Positions 9,034-18,115 of a stretch of DNA of 46,760 nt are shown here, piece after piece; within the stretch, counting starts at the first letter, position 1, and each line of letters begins with the position of its first letter. The DNA is from Pedobacter sp. (lineage in GTDB: Bacteria; Bacteroidota; Bacteroidia; Sphingobacteriales; Sphingobacteriaceae): assembly GCA_014378705.1 (NCBI GenBank), contig JACMND010000081.1, positions 1 to 46,760 on the forward strand. Reading direction: 5' to 3'. Below the pieces are notes generated by a model that saw only the letters and a list, made by a program, of their open reading frames with translations, did no database searches and was not told where the DNA came from. A program made the translations under genes and the position numbers.

Positions 9034-10170
9034 TTATTTAACCAGAGCTCTATCAAGAACTTCCTTGTAGTAATTTTCATACAAAGGAAGTATTAAACTT
9101 AAATCAAATTGTTTGGCCCTATCCAAAGCACTGTTTTTAAATTTAATGAGCCTCATTTCATCTTCAAGTATGTAAATCGCATGTTCAGCCATTGTTTCTA
9201 TATCTCCTACCTCGTCCATAAAACCTGTTACTCCCTGGACGTTTAGTTCGGGTAAGCCACCGGCATTGGATGTAATTACAGGAACTTTACATGCCATCGC
9301 TTCCAATGCAGCTAATCCAAAACTCTCAGATTCTGAGGGCATGATAAATAAATCAGAAACAGAAAGAATTTCTTCAACAGCATCTTGTTTCCCAAGGAAT
9401 CTGACATTGTCATTAATTCCGAGCGTACGGCAGAGTTGTTCGCTATAAACACGTTCAGGTCCGTCTCCTACCATCAATAATTTAGAAGGTACAGCTTTGA
9501 GAATCTTCTCAAAAATTCTGATCACATCCTGGGTACGTTTTACTTTACGGAAATTGGAGGTATGAATTACGATACGTTCGTTATTTGGTGCGATAGCTTT
9601 TTTAAAATGATCCTTTGCCTTTAAACTAAATCTGGTGAGATCTATAAAATTAGGAATTACCCGGATTTCATTCTGAATATCAAAATGTTTGTACGTGTCG
9701 TCTTTGAGGTTTTGTGAAACTGCGGTAACGCCATCAGACTGATTTATCGAAAACGTTACAACAGGTTTATATGTAGGATCTTTACCAACCAGTGTAATAT
9801 CCGTTCCGTGAAGCGTTGTTACTACCGGGATGTGAATACCATATGTTGCCAATATCTGTTTGGCCATAAAAGCTGCCGACGCATGCGGGATAGCATAATG
9901 AACATGCAAAAGATCCAATTTTTCAAACCGCACAACATCTACAAGTTTACTGGCAAGGGCAAGTTCATATGGAGGATAATCAAATAGAGGATATTGGGAG
10001 ACCGTAACTTCGTGGTAAAAAAGATTTTCTGAAAAAAAATCTAATCTTGCCGGCTGGCTATAAGTTATAAAATGAACCTGATGGCCATTATCTGCAAGAG
10101 CTTTTCCCAGTTCAGTGGCCACAACGCCACTCCCCCCAAAAGTGGGATAACAAACAATGCCTATCTTCAT
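9034..10170 (-). CDS. bshA: N-acetyl-alpha-D-glucosaminyl L-malate synthase
   Basis: This GT4 glycosyltransferase (378 residues, usual length) joins UDP-GlcNAc to L-malate, the first step of bacillithiol synthesis. The N-terminus MKIGIVCYPTFGGSGVVATE is the characteristic BshA opening (nucleotide-sugar loop GGSGVVA). The family block around FDYPPYELALASK is present, and the C-terminal GT4 donor site reads MPSESESFGLAALEAMAC with the E-x7-E spacing. It implies that the organism makes bacillithiol as its low-molecular-weight thiol; bshB and bshC are not in the window. The start at 10170 gives the correct N-terminus directly. The terminator of the lipoprotein gene lies between the two genes, so bshA probably has its own promoter. 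Confidence 0.95.
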   Translation of the reverse strand: MKIGIVCYPTFGGSGVVATELGKALADNGHQVHFITYSQPARLDFFSENLFYHEVTVSQYPLFDYPPYELALASKLVDVVRFEKLDLLHVHYAIPHASAAFMAKQILATYGIHIPVVTTLHGTDITLVGKDPTYKPVVTFSINQSDGVTAVSQNLKDDTYKHFDIQNEIRVIPNFIDLTRFSLKAKDHFKKAIAPNNERIVIHTSNFRKVKRTQDVIRIFEKILKAVPSKLLMVGDGPERVYSEQLCRTLGINDNVRFLGKQDAVEEILSVSDLFIMPSESESFGLAALEAMACKVPVITSNAGGLPELNVQGVTGFMDEVGDIETMAEHAIYILEDEMRLIKFKNSALDRAKQFDLSLILPLYENYYKEVLDRALVK

Positions 10171-10232
10171 TTTGATTGATTTTTTGACAAAGTAAACACT
10201 TTACCAATACATAAATGTGTCTGCATTGTAAC

Positions 10233-10260
10233 AAAAAAAGCCACTTTTCAAGATGGCTTT
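10233..10260 (-). terminator. Rho-independent terminator after the small lipoprotein gene
   Basis: AAAGCCA (10237-10243) pairs with TGGCTTT (10254-10260) across a 10-base loop. On the minus strand the stem is followed by seven Ts (A-run 10233-10239). It lies 9 bases after the stop at 10270 and should end the amidohydrolase/serine hydrolase/lipoprotein transcript. Confidence 0.75.
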
Positions 10261-10269
10261 TAATCGGAA

Positions 10270-10743
10270 TTAGTTATTCGGAACAAATTCTACCTTTGAT
10301 TTAAGATCATTGAGATCTCTTTCAGTTTGTTCAGTTTTTCTCTGTAACCCTTTAATTTTATTGTTTACATTATCCAACTGATTATTTAGTTTTTTTGCTC
10401 TCTTGGCATCTTTGGCCGCCTGTTGTGAAGCTCTGTTAGACCTGTTCGCCATTCCTGACTCACCCGGATTACGGCTAACCCTTCCAGAAAGTTCCTGCGC
10501 ATCAGAAGAAGATGCGGAAGCCTCTCTGTTTATGCTTTCTACATCTTTAGTTAACTGAATTTGTCTAACTAAATTTTTTTCGAGCTCAAGTTTGTAGTTG
10601 TTAAGCTGTGTGGTCTTTTTTAACACTGCCTCCTGGCTCTTGAGCGTATCAATATTTTGACTGGTAACCTTTGAAGAACAACCAATAGATGATAGTGCTC
10701 CTATTATTAATCCAAAACTTAAGATTTTGCTAAAAATTTTCAT
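10270..10743 (-). CDS. Small coiled-coil lipoprotein, unknown function
   Basis: The protein has 157 residues. It begins with a basic, hydrophobic leader ending in ALSSIGC (C22), an imperfect lipobox, so lipid attachment and a periplasmic location are likely. The rest is strongly polar with two helical stretches of heptad character (about residues 36-75 and 110-150), separated by a Ser/Gly/Asn-rich hinge. No enzyme motif is visible. It resembles small coiled-coil envelope lipoproteins only in general build, so no function is assigned. It follows the serine hydrolase gene by 24 bases on the same strand and is followed by a terminator, making it the last gene of a probable three-gene unit. Confidence 0.7.
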   Translation of the reverse strand: MKIFSKILSFGLIIGALSSIGCSSKVTSQNIDTLKSQEAVLKKTTQLNNYKLELEKNLVRQIQLTKDVESINREASASSSDAQELSGRVSRNPGESGMANRSNRASQQAAKDAKRAKKLNNQLDNVNNKIKGLQRKTEQTERDLNDLKSKVEFVPNN

Positions 10744-10767
10744 ATCTGATTTATTTATGTTTATAAT

Positions 10768-12612
10768 TTATTTATTATTACTTTTTTCAATAGCCTCGTA
10801 AATCACATCCTGTATGCGGCTGCGGATATTTAACTTCCCTAGTTTTTCAGATACAGACGGGTGGACTCTGTTTGATAAAAAAATATAAATCAAACCATAT
10901 TTCGCATCAACCCAAATACATGTTCCGGTGTAACCGGTGTGGCCATATGTTTCTGATGAAGCATACTTTGAAGGATACTCTTTACTAAGATCCGGATCGT
11001 ACCTGTCAAAACCCAAACCTCGACGACTTATTAACGATTGTTTTGACGTAAAGTTTTTGATCGTTTCAGGTTTTAAATACTGCTCTCCGCCATAGGTTCC
11101 CCCATTTAAAATCATCTGAAATTCAATAGCCAGATCATTGGCACTTGAAAATAACCCGGCATGGCCAGATACGCCGCCTACCATCGCGGCACCCTGATCA
11201 TGAACATATCCTTGCAAAAGAGTTTTTCTAAAAGTCAAATCGTTTTCGGTAGGTATAATCTGATCTTTTGGAAAGCGGATTCTTGGATTAAATCCGGCGG
11301 TTTTCATTCCCAGAGGCTTATAAAATTCTTCAAAAACATAATCTTCTAAAGGTTTTCTAGACTGGCGTTCTATAATTTCTTTCATAAAATACATACTCAA
11401 ATCACTGTAAACATACTTGCCGCGGTTATTAAGCGGAGAGTTCAGCATTTGCGGCCACATTACTTTTGCGAAATATCCTTTACGCATATAAAAATTATCG
11501 GCTGCTTTTACAGAATAAGCTTCCGAAGAATCGCGGCTGAAGTCAGACGGCAGGATATTTTTATAAAAAGGAATGAACGGAATAAAACCAGCTTGATGAA
11601 GCATTACTTCTCTAACCGAAATAGAATTTTTATCGGTTTTCCTGGCTTTAGGAATATAAGCGCCGATATTGGTATCAAGTTTTAATTTATTTTGTTCGGT
11701 TAGGCGCATCACCGCCATTGTAGTTGCAGCTATCTTTGTAATGGATGCAAGATCAAAAATATCAGTTATCCTGGTGGGTTCATTGCCATCGTAAGTGTGT
11801 TTTCCATAGGATTTGTTAAAGATGACAACACCGTCTTTAACGACCATAATTACCGCACCAGGCGCAGCTTTTTCACGCATGGCTTCACCAGCTATCTCAT
11901 CAATACCTTGTAAATCCCTGCTATTGATTCCTACTTCTTCGGGCACAGAATATTTAAGCCGGGTAATTTTAGTATCCCAACCAAGGCCTTTTAAATATTT
12001 GGGAGAATAATCCTGATTTAAACGGGAAGAAACTGCCACACCGCCGAAGATCAATTGAGCGGCAAACTCGGCGGAAGCCAGCGTTTGTTTGTTTACCCGA
12101 ATTATGGGTTGTTCAATCGCATCAAGTGCTCTTAAGCTTTTCAGATCTCCGAATAAAACGACAACAATTTGTTTGCTTCGCTGGATATCAAGCAAAAAAC
12201 CGATAGTTTTCGGATCTATAACTGATTGATCTGTAACCTGTATAATTATTGTGGTATAAAATTTCAGATCATCGCTTAGGTCATCAAGGCTTAAAGAATC
12301 TGAATTATATCCGGTTGAAGAAAAGCTGGTAACGGAAGTGTACTTGTTTAATAAGCTATCAAAGTTAGATGCAAAAGCATTCCCTAAACTAATACTCGCA
12401 ATCTTGTTATCACGTAAGTTATTAATTGGTATAAAGCCTGAAAGATTGTTTAAAAGCACTGCTGACCGCGAAATTAGCCGGTCTTCCCGTAACCTTTGCT
12501 TATTGTTTTGAGGTATGGGCGGCTGAGCACATGCCGGCAAATAAAGAATATGAGCAACTAAAGCTATTGCTACTAGTAAGAAGCATTTCAAAGGATTTTT
12601 AGGATAGATCAT
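10768..12612 (-). CDS. Serine hydrolase (class C beta-lactamase fold) with N-terminal GH3 C-terminal-type domain
   Basis: From the ATG at 12612 the product has 614 residues. That start gives a clean signal peptide ending in YLPAC (C28, possible lipobox). The frame could open at an ATG at 12663, but that adds 17 unlikely residues and overlaps the upstream gene. Residues about 40-200 match the C-terminal alpha/beta domain of GH3 glycosidases (SRSAVLLNNLSGFIPINNL is the typical entry). Residues about 225-614 are a beta-lactamase/PBP4*-type domain with S290-I-T-K293, Y402-S-D and H558-T-G. The GH3 catalytic domain that normally precedes the GH3-C part in Bacteroidota GH3/beta-lactamase fusions is absent. 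A role in peptidoglycan or muropeptide metabolism is inferred from family context only. Confidence 0.85.
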   Translation of the reverse strand: MIYPKNPLKCFLLVAIALVAHILYLPACAQPPIPQNNKQRLREDRLISRSAVLLNNLSGFIPINNLRDNKIASISLGNAFASNFDSLLNKYTSVTSFSSTGYNSDSLSLDDLSDDLKFYTTIIIQVTDQSVIDPKTIGFLLDIQRSKQIVVVLFGDLKSLRALDAIEQPIIRVNKQTLASAEFAAQLIFGGVAVSSRLNQDYSPKYLKGLGWDTKITRLKYSVPEEVGINSRDLQGIDEIAGEAMREKAAPGAVIMVVKDGVVIFNKSYGKHTYDGNEPTRITDIFDLASITKIAATTMAVMRLTEQNKLKLDTNIGAYIPKARKTDKNSISVREVMLHQAGFIPFIPFYKNILPSDFSRDSSEAYSVKAADNFYMRKGYFAKVMWPQMLNSPLNNRGKYVYSDLSMYFMKEIIERQSRKPLEDYVFEEFYKPLGMKTAGFNPRIRFPKDQIIPTENDLTFRKTLLQGYVHDQGAAMVGGVSGHAGLFSSANDLAIEFQMILNGGTYGGEQYLKPETIKNFTSKQSLISRRGLGFDRYDPDLSKEYPSKYASSETYGHTGYTGTCIWVDAKYGLIYIFLSNRVHPSVSEKLGKLNIRSRIQDVIYEAIEKSNNK

Positions 12613-12640
12613 ACGGGGGAAAATAAAATTGGATCGTAAG

Positions 12641-14269
12641 CTATTTGGCAAATACCAGTTCACCGTTCACATAGGTTTTTAAAACTTTGGTATTAATCAG
12701 ATCTTCAGGTTTAACTTTCATAATATCCTTATCCAAAAGTATAAAATCAGCAAACTTCCCAACTTCTAAACTACCCTTTTCAGTTTCTTCAAAACTACCT
12801 TTTGCAGCCCAAATAGTCATCCCACGAAGGGCTTGTTCTCTGCCAAGCGCATTTTCCATCTGATATCCATTTGCAGGAAAGCCTTTTAAATCTTTACGAA
12901 TTACTGCCGCATAAAAAGTTTTTATCGGATCAATATCTTCTATCGGAAAATCTGTTCCTAAAACAATCCATCCATTCTGATCCAATAATTGTTTGTACGC
13001 ATACGCACCTTTTACACGATCATTTCCCAATCTGTTTTTGGCCCAGTACATGTCAGAAGTTGCATGCGTACTTTGAACTGACGGTATTATGCTATTTTGT
13101 CCGAAAAGTTTGAAATCAACCGGGTTTATAACCTGCGCATGTTCAATACGCCACCGCAAATCATTTTTACCTTTTAATACTTTTTTATAAACATTGAGTA
13201 TTTCACGGTTTGCGGAATCGCCGATCGCATGGGTGTTCATTTGAAATCCCTTTGCTGCAATTTTTTGAGCTACTTCCGCAAAATGCTTTTTTTCACTTAA
13301 TAAAAACCCTGAATTGGAGGGCTGATCCGTATAAGGTTGCAATAAACACGCACCACGAGAGCCTAAAGCACCATCTGCATAAACTTTAAAGGATCGCACA
13401 TTGAGCCGTTCGGTTTTAAAAATGCCGTTTTTGAAAAGATAGTTTAGGTTTGAAGCATTGTCAGACAGCATGACATACATTCGCATTTTTAACTGATTTG
13501 CTTTTTGCAAGTTGTCAATTACTTTAATCATCGGATAATCCAATCCACAATCTACAACCGTTGTAAGGCCAACTTTAAAACAGTTTTTTTGCGCATCTAA
13601 AAGAGCTTGTTTTTGTTGAACGGGAGTTGAAACAGGGATTTTGGCAAAAACCAAATCAACAGCGTTATCAATTAGTAAACCTGTAAGTTTTCCGTTCAGG
13701 ATTTTTATATCACCGCCAGTTAACTTTTGACCTGGTTGTATAGCCGCAAGTTGCATCGCTTTCGCATTTACAATTGCGGCATGTCCATCAACACGGCTTA
13801 AAAAGACGGGCTGATTGGGGAATAAAATATTAAGTTCTTCATTATCCGGAAAGTCCTTTTTATCCCAGTCATTTTGATCCCAGCCACGGCCAATTATCCA
13901 GCCAGCCTTATTTTTTCCGGCAAAGATTTTAACTTTTTCTATGACTTCATTCCAACTGTGTGTCCCAACCAAATCAACTGACTGTAGGCCTTCGCCGTAA
14001 CGGTAAAAGTGAGAATGACCGTCAATTAATCCGGGATAGATCCATTTTCCACTTGCGTTTAAATTTTTATCGGCTTTAAATTTTTTCCGTATACTTTCTG
14101 ATGACCCTGTTTCTATAATTTTACCTTCTCTAACCGCAAAAGCCTCAGCTACTGAAAAAGAATTGTCTACAGTGTATACATGCGCATTGTAAACTACAAG
14201 ATCAGCTTGTTCATGAACATTACATGAAGAAAGGACTATACCTAATACTAACAGGCTTAAAGGCTTCAT
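12641..14269 (-). CDS. Amidohydrolase family 3 lipoprotein (YtcJ-like)
   Basis: The 542-residue protein starts with MKPLSLLVLGIVLSSC, a good lipoprotein signal with the lipidated cysteine at C16. The mature part is a metal-dependent amidohydrolase of the YtcJ/NfdA type: GLIDGHSHF provides the metal-binding HxH, NTHAIGD and RIEHAQ give the further histidines, and LGTDFPIE the aspartate. Family members hydrolyse N-formyl or N-acyl bonds of diverse compounds; the substrate here is unknown. It is the first gene of a minus-strand unit with the serine hydrolase (28 bases between this stop and that gene's preferred start at 12612) and the small lipoprotein. The shared envelope location suggests a common extracytoplasmic substrate, which is inference. 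Confidence 0.88.
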   Translation of the reverse strand: MKPLSLLVLGIVLSSCNVHEQADLVVYNAHVYTVDNSFSVAEAFAVREGKIIETGSSESIRKKFKADKNLNASGKWIYPGLIDGHSHFYRYGEGLQSVDLVGTHSWNEVIEKVKIFAGKNKAGWIIGRGWDQNDWDKKDFPDNEELNILFPNQPVFLSRVDGHAAIVNAKAMQLAAIQPGQKLTGGDIKILNGKLTGLLIDNAVDLVFAKIPVSTPVQQKQALLDAQKNCFKVGLTTVVDCGLDYPMIKVIDNLQKANQLKMRMYVMLSDNASNLNYLFKNGIFKTERLNVRSFKVYADGALGSRGACLLQPYTDQPSNSGFLLSEKKHFAEVAQKIAAKGFQMNTHAIGDSANREILNVYKKVLKGKNDLRWRIEHAQVINPVDFKLFGQNSIIPSVQSTHATSDMYWAKNRLGNDRVKGAYAYKQLLDQNGWIVLGTDFPIEDIDPIKTFYAAVIRKDLKGFPANGYQMENALGREQALRGMTIWAAKGSFEETEKGSLEVGKFADFILLDKDIMKVKPEDLINTKVLKTYVNGELVFAK

Positions 14270-14626
14270 TTAATTGAGTGACTTTTTAAACGATTTAAAA
14301 ATGGTAAATATAATCCATATTCTCCATCAGCATTGCAGTATGGAAATAAACCAGTCGAAATTAACTATACGATCCAAACCGCCGCCACCCCAAAGTAAGT
14401 AATGGTCTTATTTATAAACCACAAATGGGCTAATGCAAAGAAAAACGGGGATTTCTCCTTAAAGGGTCGTCTAAATACCGGTGATTTCAATGGTTTAATT
14501 AAAAATTGAAGGACATCATATTAAATCAGGAGGAGCCGCGGTACAATTAATTCTTGAATTTCAAATTATATATGTCATACATAAGCCGGAGTGCTTGATT
14601 AAAAAATTAGCTATTTTTGCTATCTT
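14270..14626. other. Divergent intergenic region with no recognised gene
   Basis: These 357 bases separate the minus-strand amidohydrolase from plus-strand mutL. I find no credible ORF, tRNA or strong hairpin. TATTTTTG at 14612-14619 matches TAnnTTTG, but it would place the mutL transcription start within a few bases of the ATG at 14627, and the nearest upstream TTG is only 14 bases away, so it is weak. Promoters for both genes must lie here. Confidence 0.4.
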
Positions 14627-16492
14627 ATGTTTGATATTATACAGCTTTTACCGGATTCTGTAGCCAACCAGATCGCCGCGGGCGAAGTTGTTCAGAGACC
14701 CGCTTCAGCAGTAAAAGAATTAATTGAAAATGCGATTGATTCAGGTGCCGATAGAATACAATTGCTGGTAAAAGAAGCAGGCAAATCGTTAATTCAGGTA
14801 ATAGATAATGGTTGCGGAATGAGTATTACGGATGCCCGGATGTGCTTTGAACGGCATGCCACTTCCAAAATCCGTAAAGCAGAAGATTTATTTACAATCC
14901 GTACCATGGGTTTTCGTGGCGAAGCAATGGCTTCTATCGCTGCAATTTCTCAGGTTGAACTGAAATCCAGAAGGCACGAAGATGAATTGGGAACTTGTAT
15001 CCGTATTGAAGGCTCGCAGGTTATTAGCCAGGAGAGCATCTCCACTTCGGCAGGTACCTTGATCAGTGTAAAAAATTTGTTTTATAACACACCCGCCCGC
15101 AGAAATTTTCTTAAAGGCAACTCGGTTGAAATGCGCCACATTATTGACGAATTTCAACGGGTGGCACTTGCTAAACCTGAAATCTATTTTACACTTCACC
15201 ATGATGGCAATGAAGTTTTCCATCTGCCGAAAGGAAGCTTAAAGCAACGCATTATCCATCTTTTTGGAAGTGCATACAATCAAAAGCTGGTTCCGGTAGA
15301 AGAAGATACGAGCATTATTAACTTAAAAGGGTATGTAGGAAAACCTGAATTTGCAAAAAAAACCAGGGGCGAACAGTTTTTTTTTGTGAATAACCGGTTT
15401 ATCAGGGATGCTTATTTAAACCACGCCGTATTTTCTGCTTTTCAGGAGGTTTTACAACCTGATAGCTTTCCGCTATATGTACTATTTATAGACATTGATC
15501 CGGCAAACATTGACATCAACGTTCATCCCACAAAAACAGAAATTAAGTACCAGGACGAAAAGGCGATATACGCCATAATTAGATCGGCCGTAAAAAGAGC
15601 TTTAGGTAAATATAACATCAGCCCAACGCTTGATTTTAACCAGGAAACGGGGTTTAGTCAAATGATTACAACTAAAGCCCAGGAAGATATTGTGCCTCCA
15701 AAAATTTCTTATAACCCGGATTTTAATCCCTTCTCTACGGATCTTAAACCAAACCGTGAAATTCCATTTTTACGCAACAATGGCGAAGGACGGAAGGAGA
15801 GGTCATCGTCGGGCTGGGAATCTTTGTATGAAATAATTAAACCGGAGTATCCGGAAATTAATCAGCTTTCGTTAGCCGGCAATACCCAAATTGAACTGGT
15901 TAATGAAAAGATCCATAAAATTGGAGAACGGCAGATCTTTCAGTTACATAACCGTTTTATTATTTCTCAAATAAAATCAGGTTTTATGCTGATAGACCAG
16001 CAGGCAGCCCACGAACGCATTTTATACGAACGATTTCTGGTTCAATTAGAGAACCGCCAAGGCGCAAGTCAGCAGAGTTTGTTCCCTCAAAGCGTATCTT
16101 TAAACGCGGCAGATTTTGAACTTGTTAAAGATCTCTTGCCGGATATTCAGGCTTTAGGTTTCCAGATACGCGAGTTTGGCAGAAACACGATTGTAGTAGA
16201 AGGTATCCCTGCAGATCTGGGAAACAACATTAGCGAAATTGAAATGCTTGAACACTTAATTGAAGGATTTAAGAATAATCAATCTACCCTAAAACTTGAT
16301 AAAAGAGATAATTTGGCCCGTTCTTTAGCCCGAAACTCAGCTGTTAAAACCGGTACTGCTTTATCCGCCATGGAAATGAACCTTATGGTTGATGAGTTGT
16401 TTGGCTGTAACATGCCAAATACTTCGCTAAACGGAAAACCGGTTGTAATAACCATTACTATTGAAGAATTAATACAAAAATTTGATAAATAA
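14627..16492 (+). CDS. mutL: DNA mismatch repair protein MutL
   Basis: MutL (621 residues) links mismatch recognition by MutS to strand removal. The N-terminal GHKL ATPase motifs are clear: ELIENAIDSGAD, DNGCGM and TMGFRGEAMASIAAIS, followed by the transducer region containing DINVHPTKTEIKY. The C-terminal dimerisation domain carries D457-QQAAHERILY-E468, corresponding to the endonuclease motif DQHA(x)2E(x)4E but with Gln in place of His at 459. The gene therefore belongs to the nicking type of MutL rather than the E. coli type, with one altered metal-site residue. It is followed after 23 bases by a rhomboid gene on the same strand. Confidence 0.97.
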   Translation: MFDIIQLLPDSVANQIAAGEVVQRPASAVKELIENAIDSGADRIQLLVKEAGKSLIQVIDNGCGMSITDARMCFERHATSKIRKAEDLFTIRTMGFRGEAMASIAAISQVELKSRRHEDELGTCIRIEGSQVISQESISTSAGTLISVKNLFYNTPARRNFLKGNSVEMRHIIDEFQRVALAKPEIYFTLHHDGNEVFHLPKGSLKQRIIHLFGSAYNQKLVPVEEDTSIINLKGYVGKPEFAKKTRGEQFFFVNNRFIRDAYLNHAVFSAFQEVLQPDSFPLYVLFIDIDPANIDINVHPTKTEIKYQDEKAIYAIIRSAVKRALGKYNISPTLDFNQETGFSQMITTKAQEDIVPPKISYNPDFNPFSTDLKPNREIPFLRNNGEGRKERSSSGWESLYEIIKPEYPEINQLSLAGNTQIELVNEKIHKIGERQIFQLHNRFIISQIKSGFMLIDQQAAHERILYERFLVQLENRQGASQQSLFPQSVSLNAADFELVKDLLPDIQALGFQIREFGRNTIVVEGIPADLGNNISEIEMLEHLIEGFKNNQSTLKLDKRDNLARSLARNSAVKTGTALSAMEMNLMVDELFGCNMPNTSLNGKPVVITITIEELIQKFDK

Positions 16493-16515
16493 TTCGCAAA
16501 GCGAAAAAGTAAAAT

Positions 16516-17268
16516 ATGAACGTATTGCAGTCCTCCCCATTTTCAAATATTCCTCCGGTTGTTAAAAACCTTCTAATCATTAACATTATATTTTTTATTG
16601 CCACAGCTATTTTTGAAAGTAAAGGCATTTCGCTGGTTACTATGTTAGGGGTTTATTACTTTGATTCTCCAAATTTTAAGGTATGGCAGATGATTACCTA
16701 CATGTTTATGCATGGTGGTTTCACACACATCCTTTTTAACATGTTTGCGCTATTTACCTTTGGTTCATCGCTTGAAAGTATAATGGGTTCAAAACGATTT
16801 TTAAATTTTTACCTTATTACCGGTTTAGGCGCACTGGGACTTCAGTTTTTAGTTCAAGCTATAGAACTTTATAGCATTACAGGTTACATAACCAATCATG
16901 GAAGCTTTATAATTGATGCCGCAAGCCGCAGAATTTCTTATGATGAACTTTTATACACACAAAAACAGGCATCTACAATTTTACAAACGTATGTTGGTCC
17001 GATGGTTGGCGCATCAGGGGCTATTTTTGGATTACTCATTGCATTCGGAATGCTTTTCCCGAATGCCGAACTTTATATCATGTTTATACCGGTTCCTGTA
17101 AAAGCGAAGTATATTATCCCCGTTTATGTAGTATTGGAATTATTTTTGGGTGTTGCCCAGTTTGCGGGAGATTCCATTGCTCACTTCGCTCATTTGGGCG
17201 GAGCTTTATTTGGATTTATATTGGTGAAAATATGGCATTTAAACCGACCAAGAAATTTTTATGAATAA
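16516..17268 (+). CDS. Rhomboid family intramembrane serine protease
   Basis: The protein has 250 residues with about six membrane segments. Rhomboid signatures are complete: HGGFTHILFNMFALFTFG supplies the conserved His/Asn of the second core helix, VGASGAIFG gives the nucleophile S167, and FAHLGGALFG the partner H226. It should cleave transmembrane segments of other membrane proteins; substrates are unknown. An insertion of about 45 residues (roughly 115-160) lies before the catalytic serine. It overlaps the next rhomboid gene by 8 bases (17261-17268), so translation of the two is probably coupled. Confidence 0.93.
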   Translation: MNVLQSSPFSNIPPVVKNLLIINIIFFIATAIFESKGISLVTMLGVYYFDSPNFKVWQMITYMFMHGGFTHILFNMFALFTFGSSLESIMGSKRFLNFYLITGLGALGLQFLVQAIELYSITGYITNHGSFIIDAASRRISYDELLYTQKQASTILQTYVGPMVGASGAIFGLLIAFGMLFPNAELYIMFIPVPVKAKYIIPVYVVLELFLGVAQFAGDSIAHFAHLGGALFGFILVKIWHLNRPRNFYE

Positions 17269-18115
17269 ATCTATTTTCAGTAATTTATACTACAAAGTTG
17301 TTCAGTCAGGGAACCCCCTGTTCCTGTTTATAGGGATAAATGTGCTTGTTTTTTTACTAATCCAGCTTGTTGCGGTAGTTGAGTTTTTAGGAACGGGAAG
17401 TAAAGCAGCATCTGATTGGATATCTTTTCAACTATCAATGCCTGCCTCATTATTGCCATTGTTATATAAATTCTGGACTGTTATTACCTACATGTTTGCC
17501 CATAACGGCATTTTTCATATTCTCTTTAATATGCTCTGGCTATATTGGTTTGGGAGGATTTTTCTGGATTTTTTAAACAGCAGACAATTTATTTTTACTT
17601 ATTTGGCTGGCGGTATATCTGGTGCGGCCTTATTTATTTTTGCCTATAATGTATTTCCGGCATTTAAAGCATCTTTGCCAATAGCTGTTTTAATCGGATC
17701 CTCTGCAAGTGTAATGGCTGTTGTGGCTGCCACGGCCACATTATTGCCAGATTACACAATCAGACTCATTTTATTGGGCTCTGTAAAGTTAAAATACCTG
17801 GCATTGGCTTATTTTGTTTTAGATCTGATTGGAATTGCCGGCTCTAACCCCGGAGGAAGCATCGCTCACATTGGTGGTGCCATATTGGGATTTATTTATA
17901 TCAGACAACTCAGAAATGGGGACGACTGGAGTAAAATATTCCGTAAAAAGAGAAGATTAACGGTGGTACAAAGAGACAATACAAGGGCGAAAGTTGTAAG
18001 GCTTCCAGACCAGGAAGTTATAGACCAAATATTAGATAAAATTTCAAAATCAGGATACGATAGTTTAACCACCAGAGAAAAAGAGCAGTTGTTTAAGGCC
18101 AGCAATAAAGAATGA
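17261..18115 (+). CDS. Second rhomboid family protease with cytoplasmic C-terminal tail (DUF6576-like)
   Basis: This 284-residue paralogue also has the rhomboid core: FAHNGIFHILFNMLWLYWFG, a nucleophile region reading LIGSSASVM (G146-S147-S148-A149, so S148 stands in the GxS position) and IAHIGGAILG with H203. The GASG motif is thus altered to GSSA; activity is plausible but less certain than for its neighbour. After the last membrane helix comes a basic segment and a C-terminal helix-turn region ending in LTTREKEQLFKASNKE, which resembles the DUF6576 tail seen on Bacteroidota rhomboids. It overlaps both neighbours (8 bases upstream, ATGA downstream), giving a tight three-gene unit. Confidence 0.88.
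   Translation: MNKSIFSNLYYKVVQSGNPLFLFIGINVLVFLLIQLVAVVEFLGTGSKAASDWISFQLSMPASLLPLLYKFWTVITYMFAHNGIFHILFNMLWLYWFGRIFLDFLNSRQFIFTYLAGGISGAALFIFAYNVFPAFKASLPIAVLIGSSASVMAVVAATATLLPDYTIRLILLGSVKLKYLALAYFVLDLIGIAGSNPGGSIAHIGGAILGFIYIRQLRNGDDWSKIFRKKRRLTVVQRDNTRAKVVRLPDQEVIDQILDKISKSGYDSLTTREKEQLFKASNKE

Noticed and set aside
12613-12663. Earlier start of the serine hydrolase overlapping the amidohydrolase gene
   Set aside because: It puts 17 polar residues before a good signal peptide; the ATG at 12612 is more consistent with export.
16493-16505. Tiny hairpin TTCGC-AAA-GCGAA after mutL
   Set aside because: Five base pairs, followed by AAAAG rather than Ts; too small to call a terminator or regulatory site.
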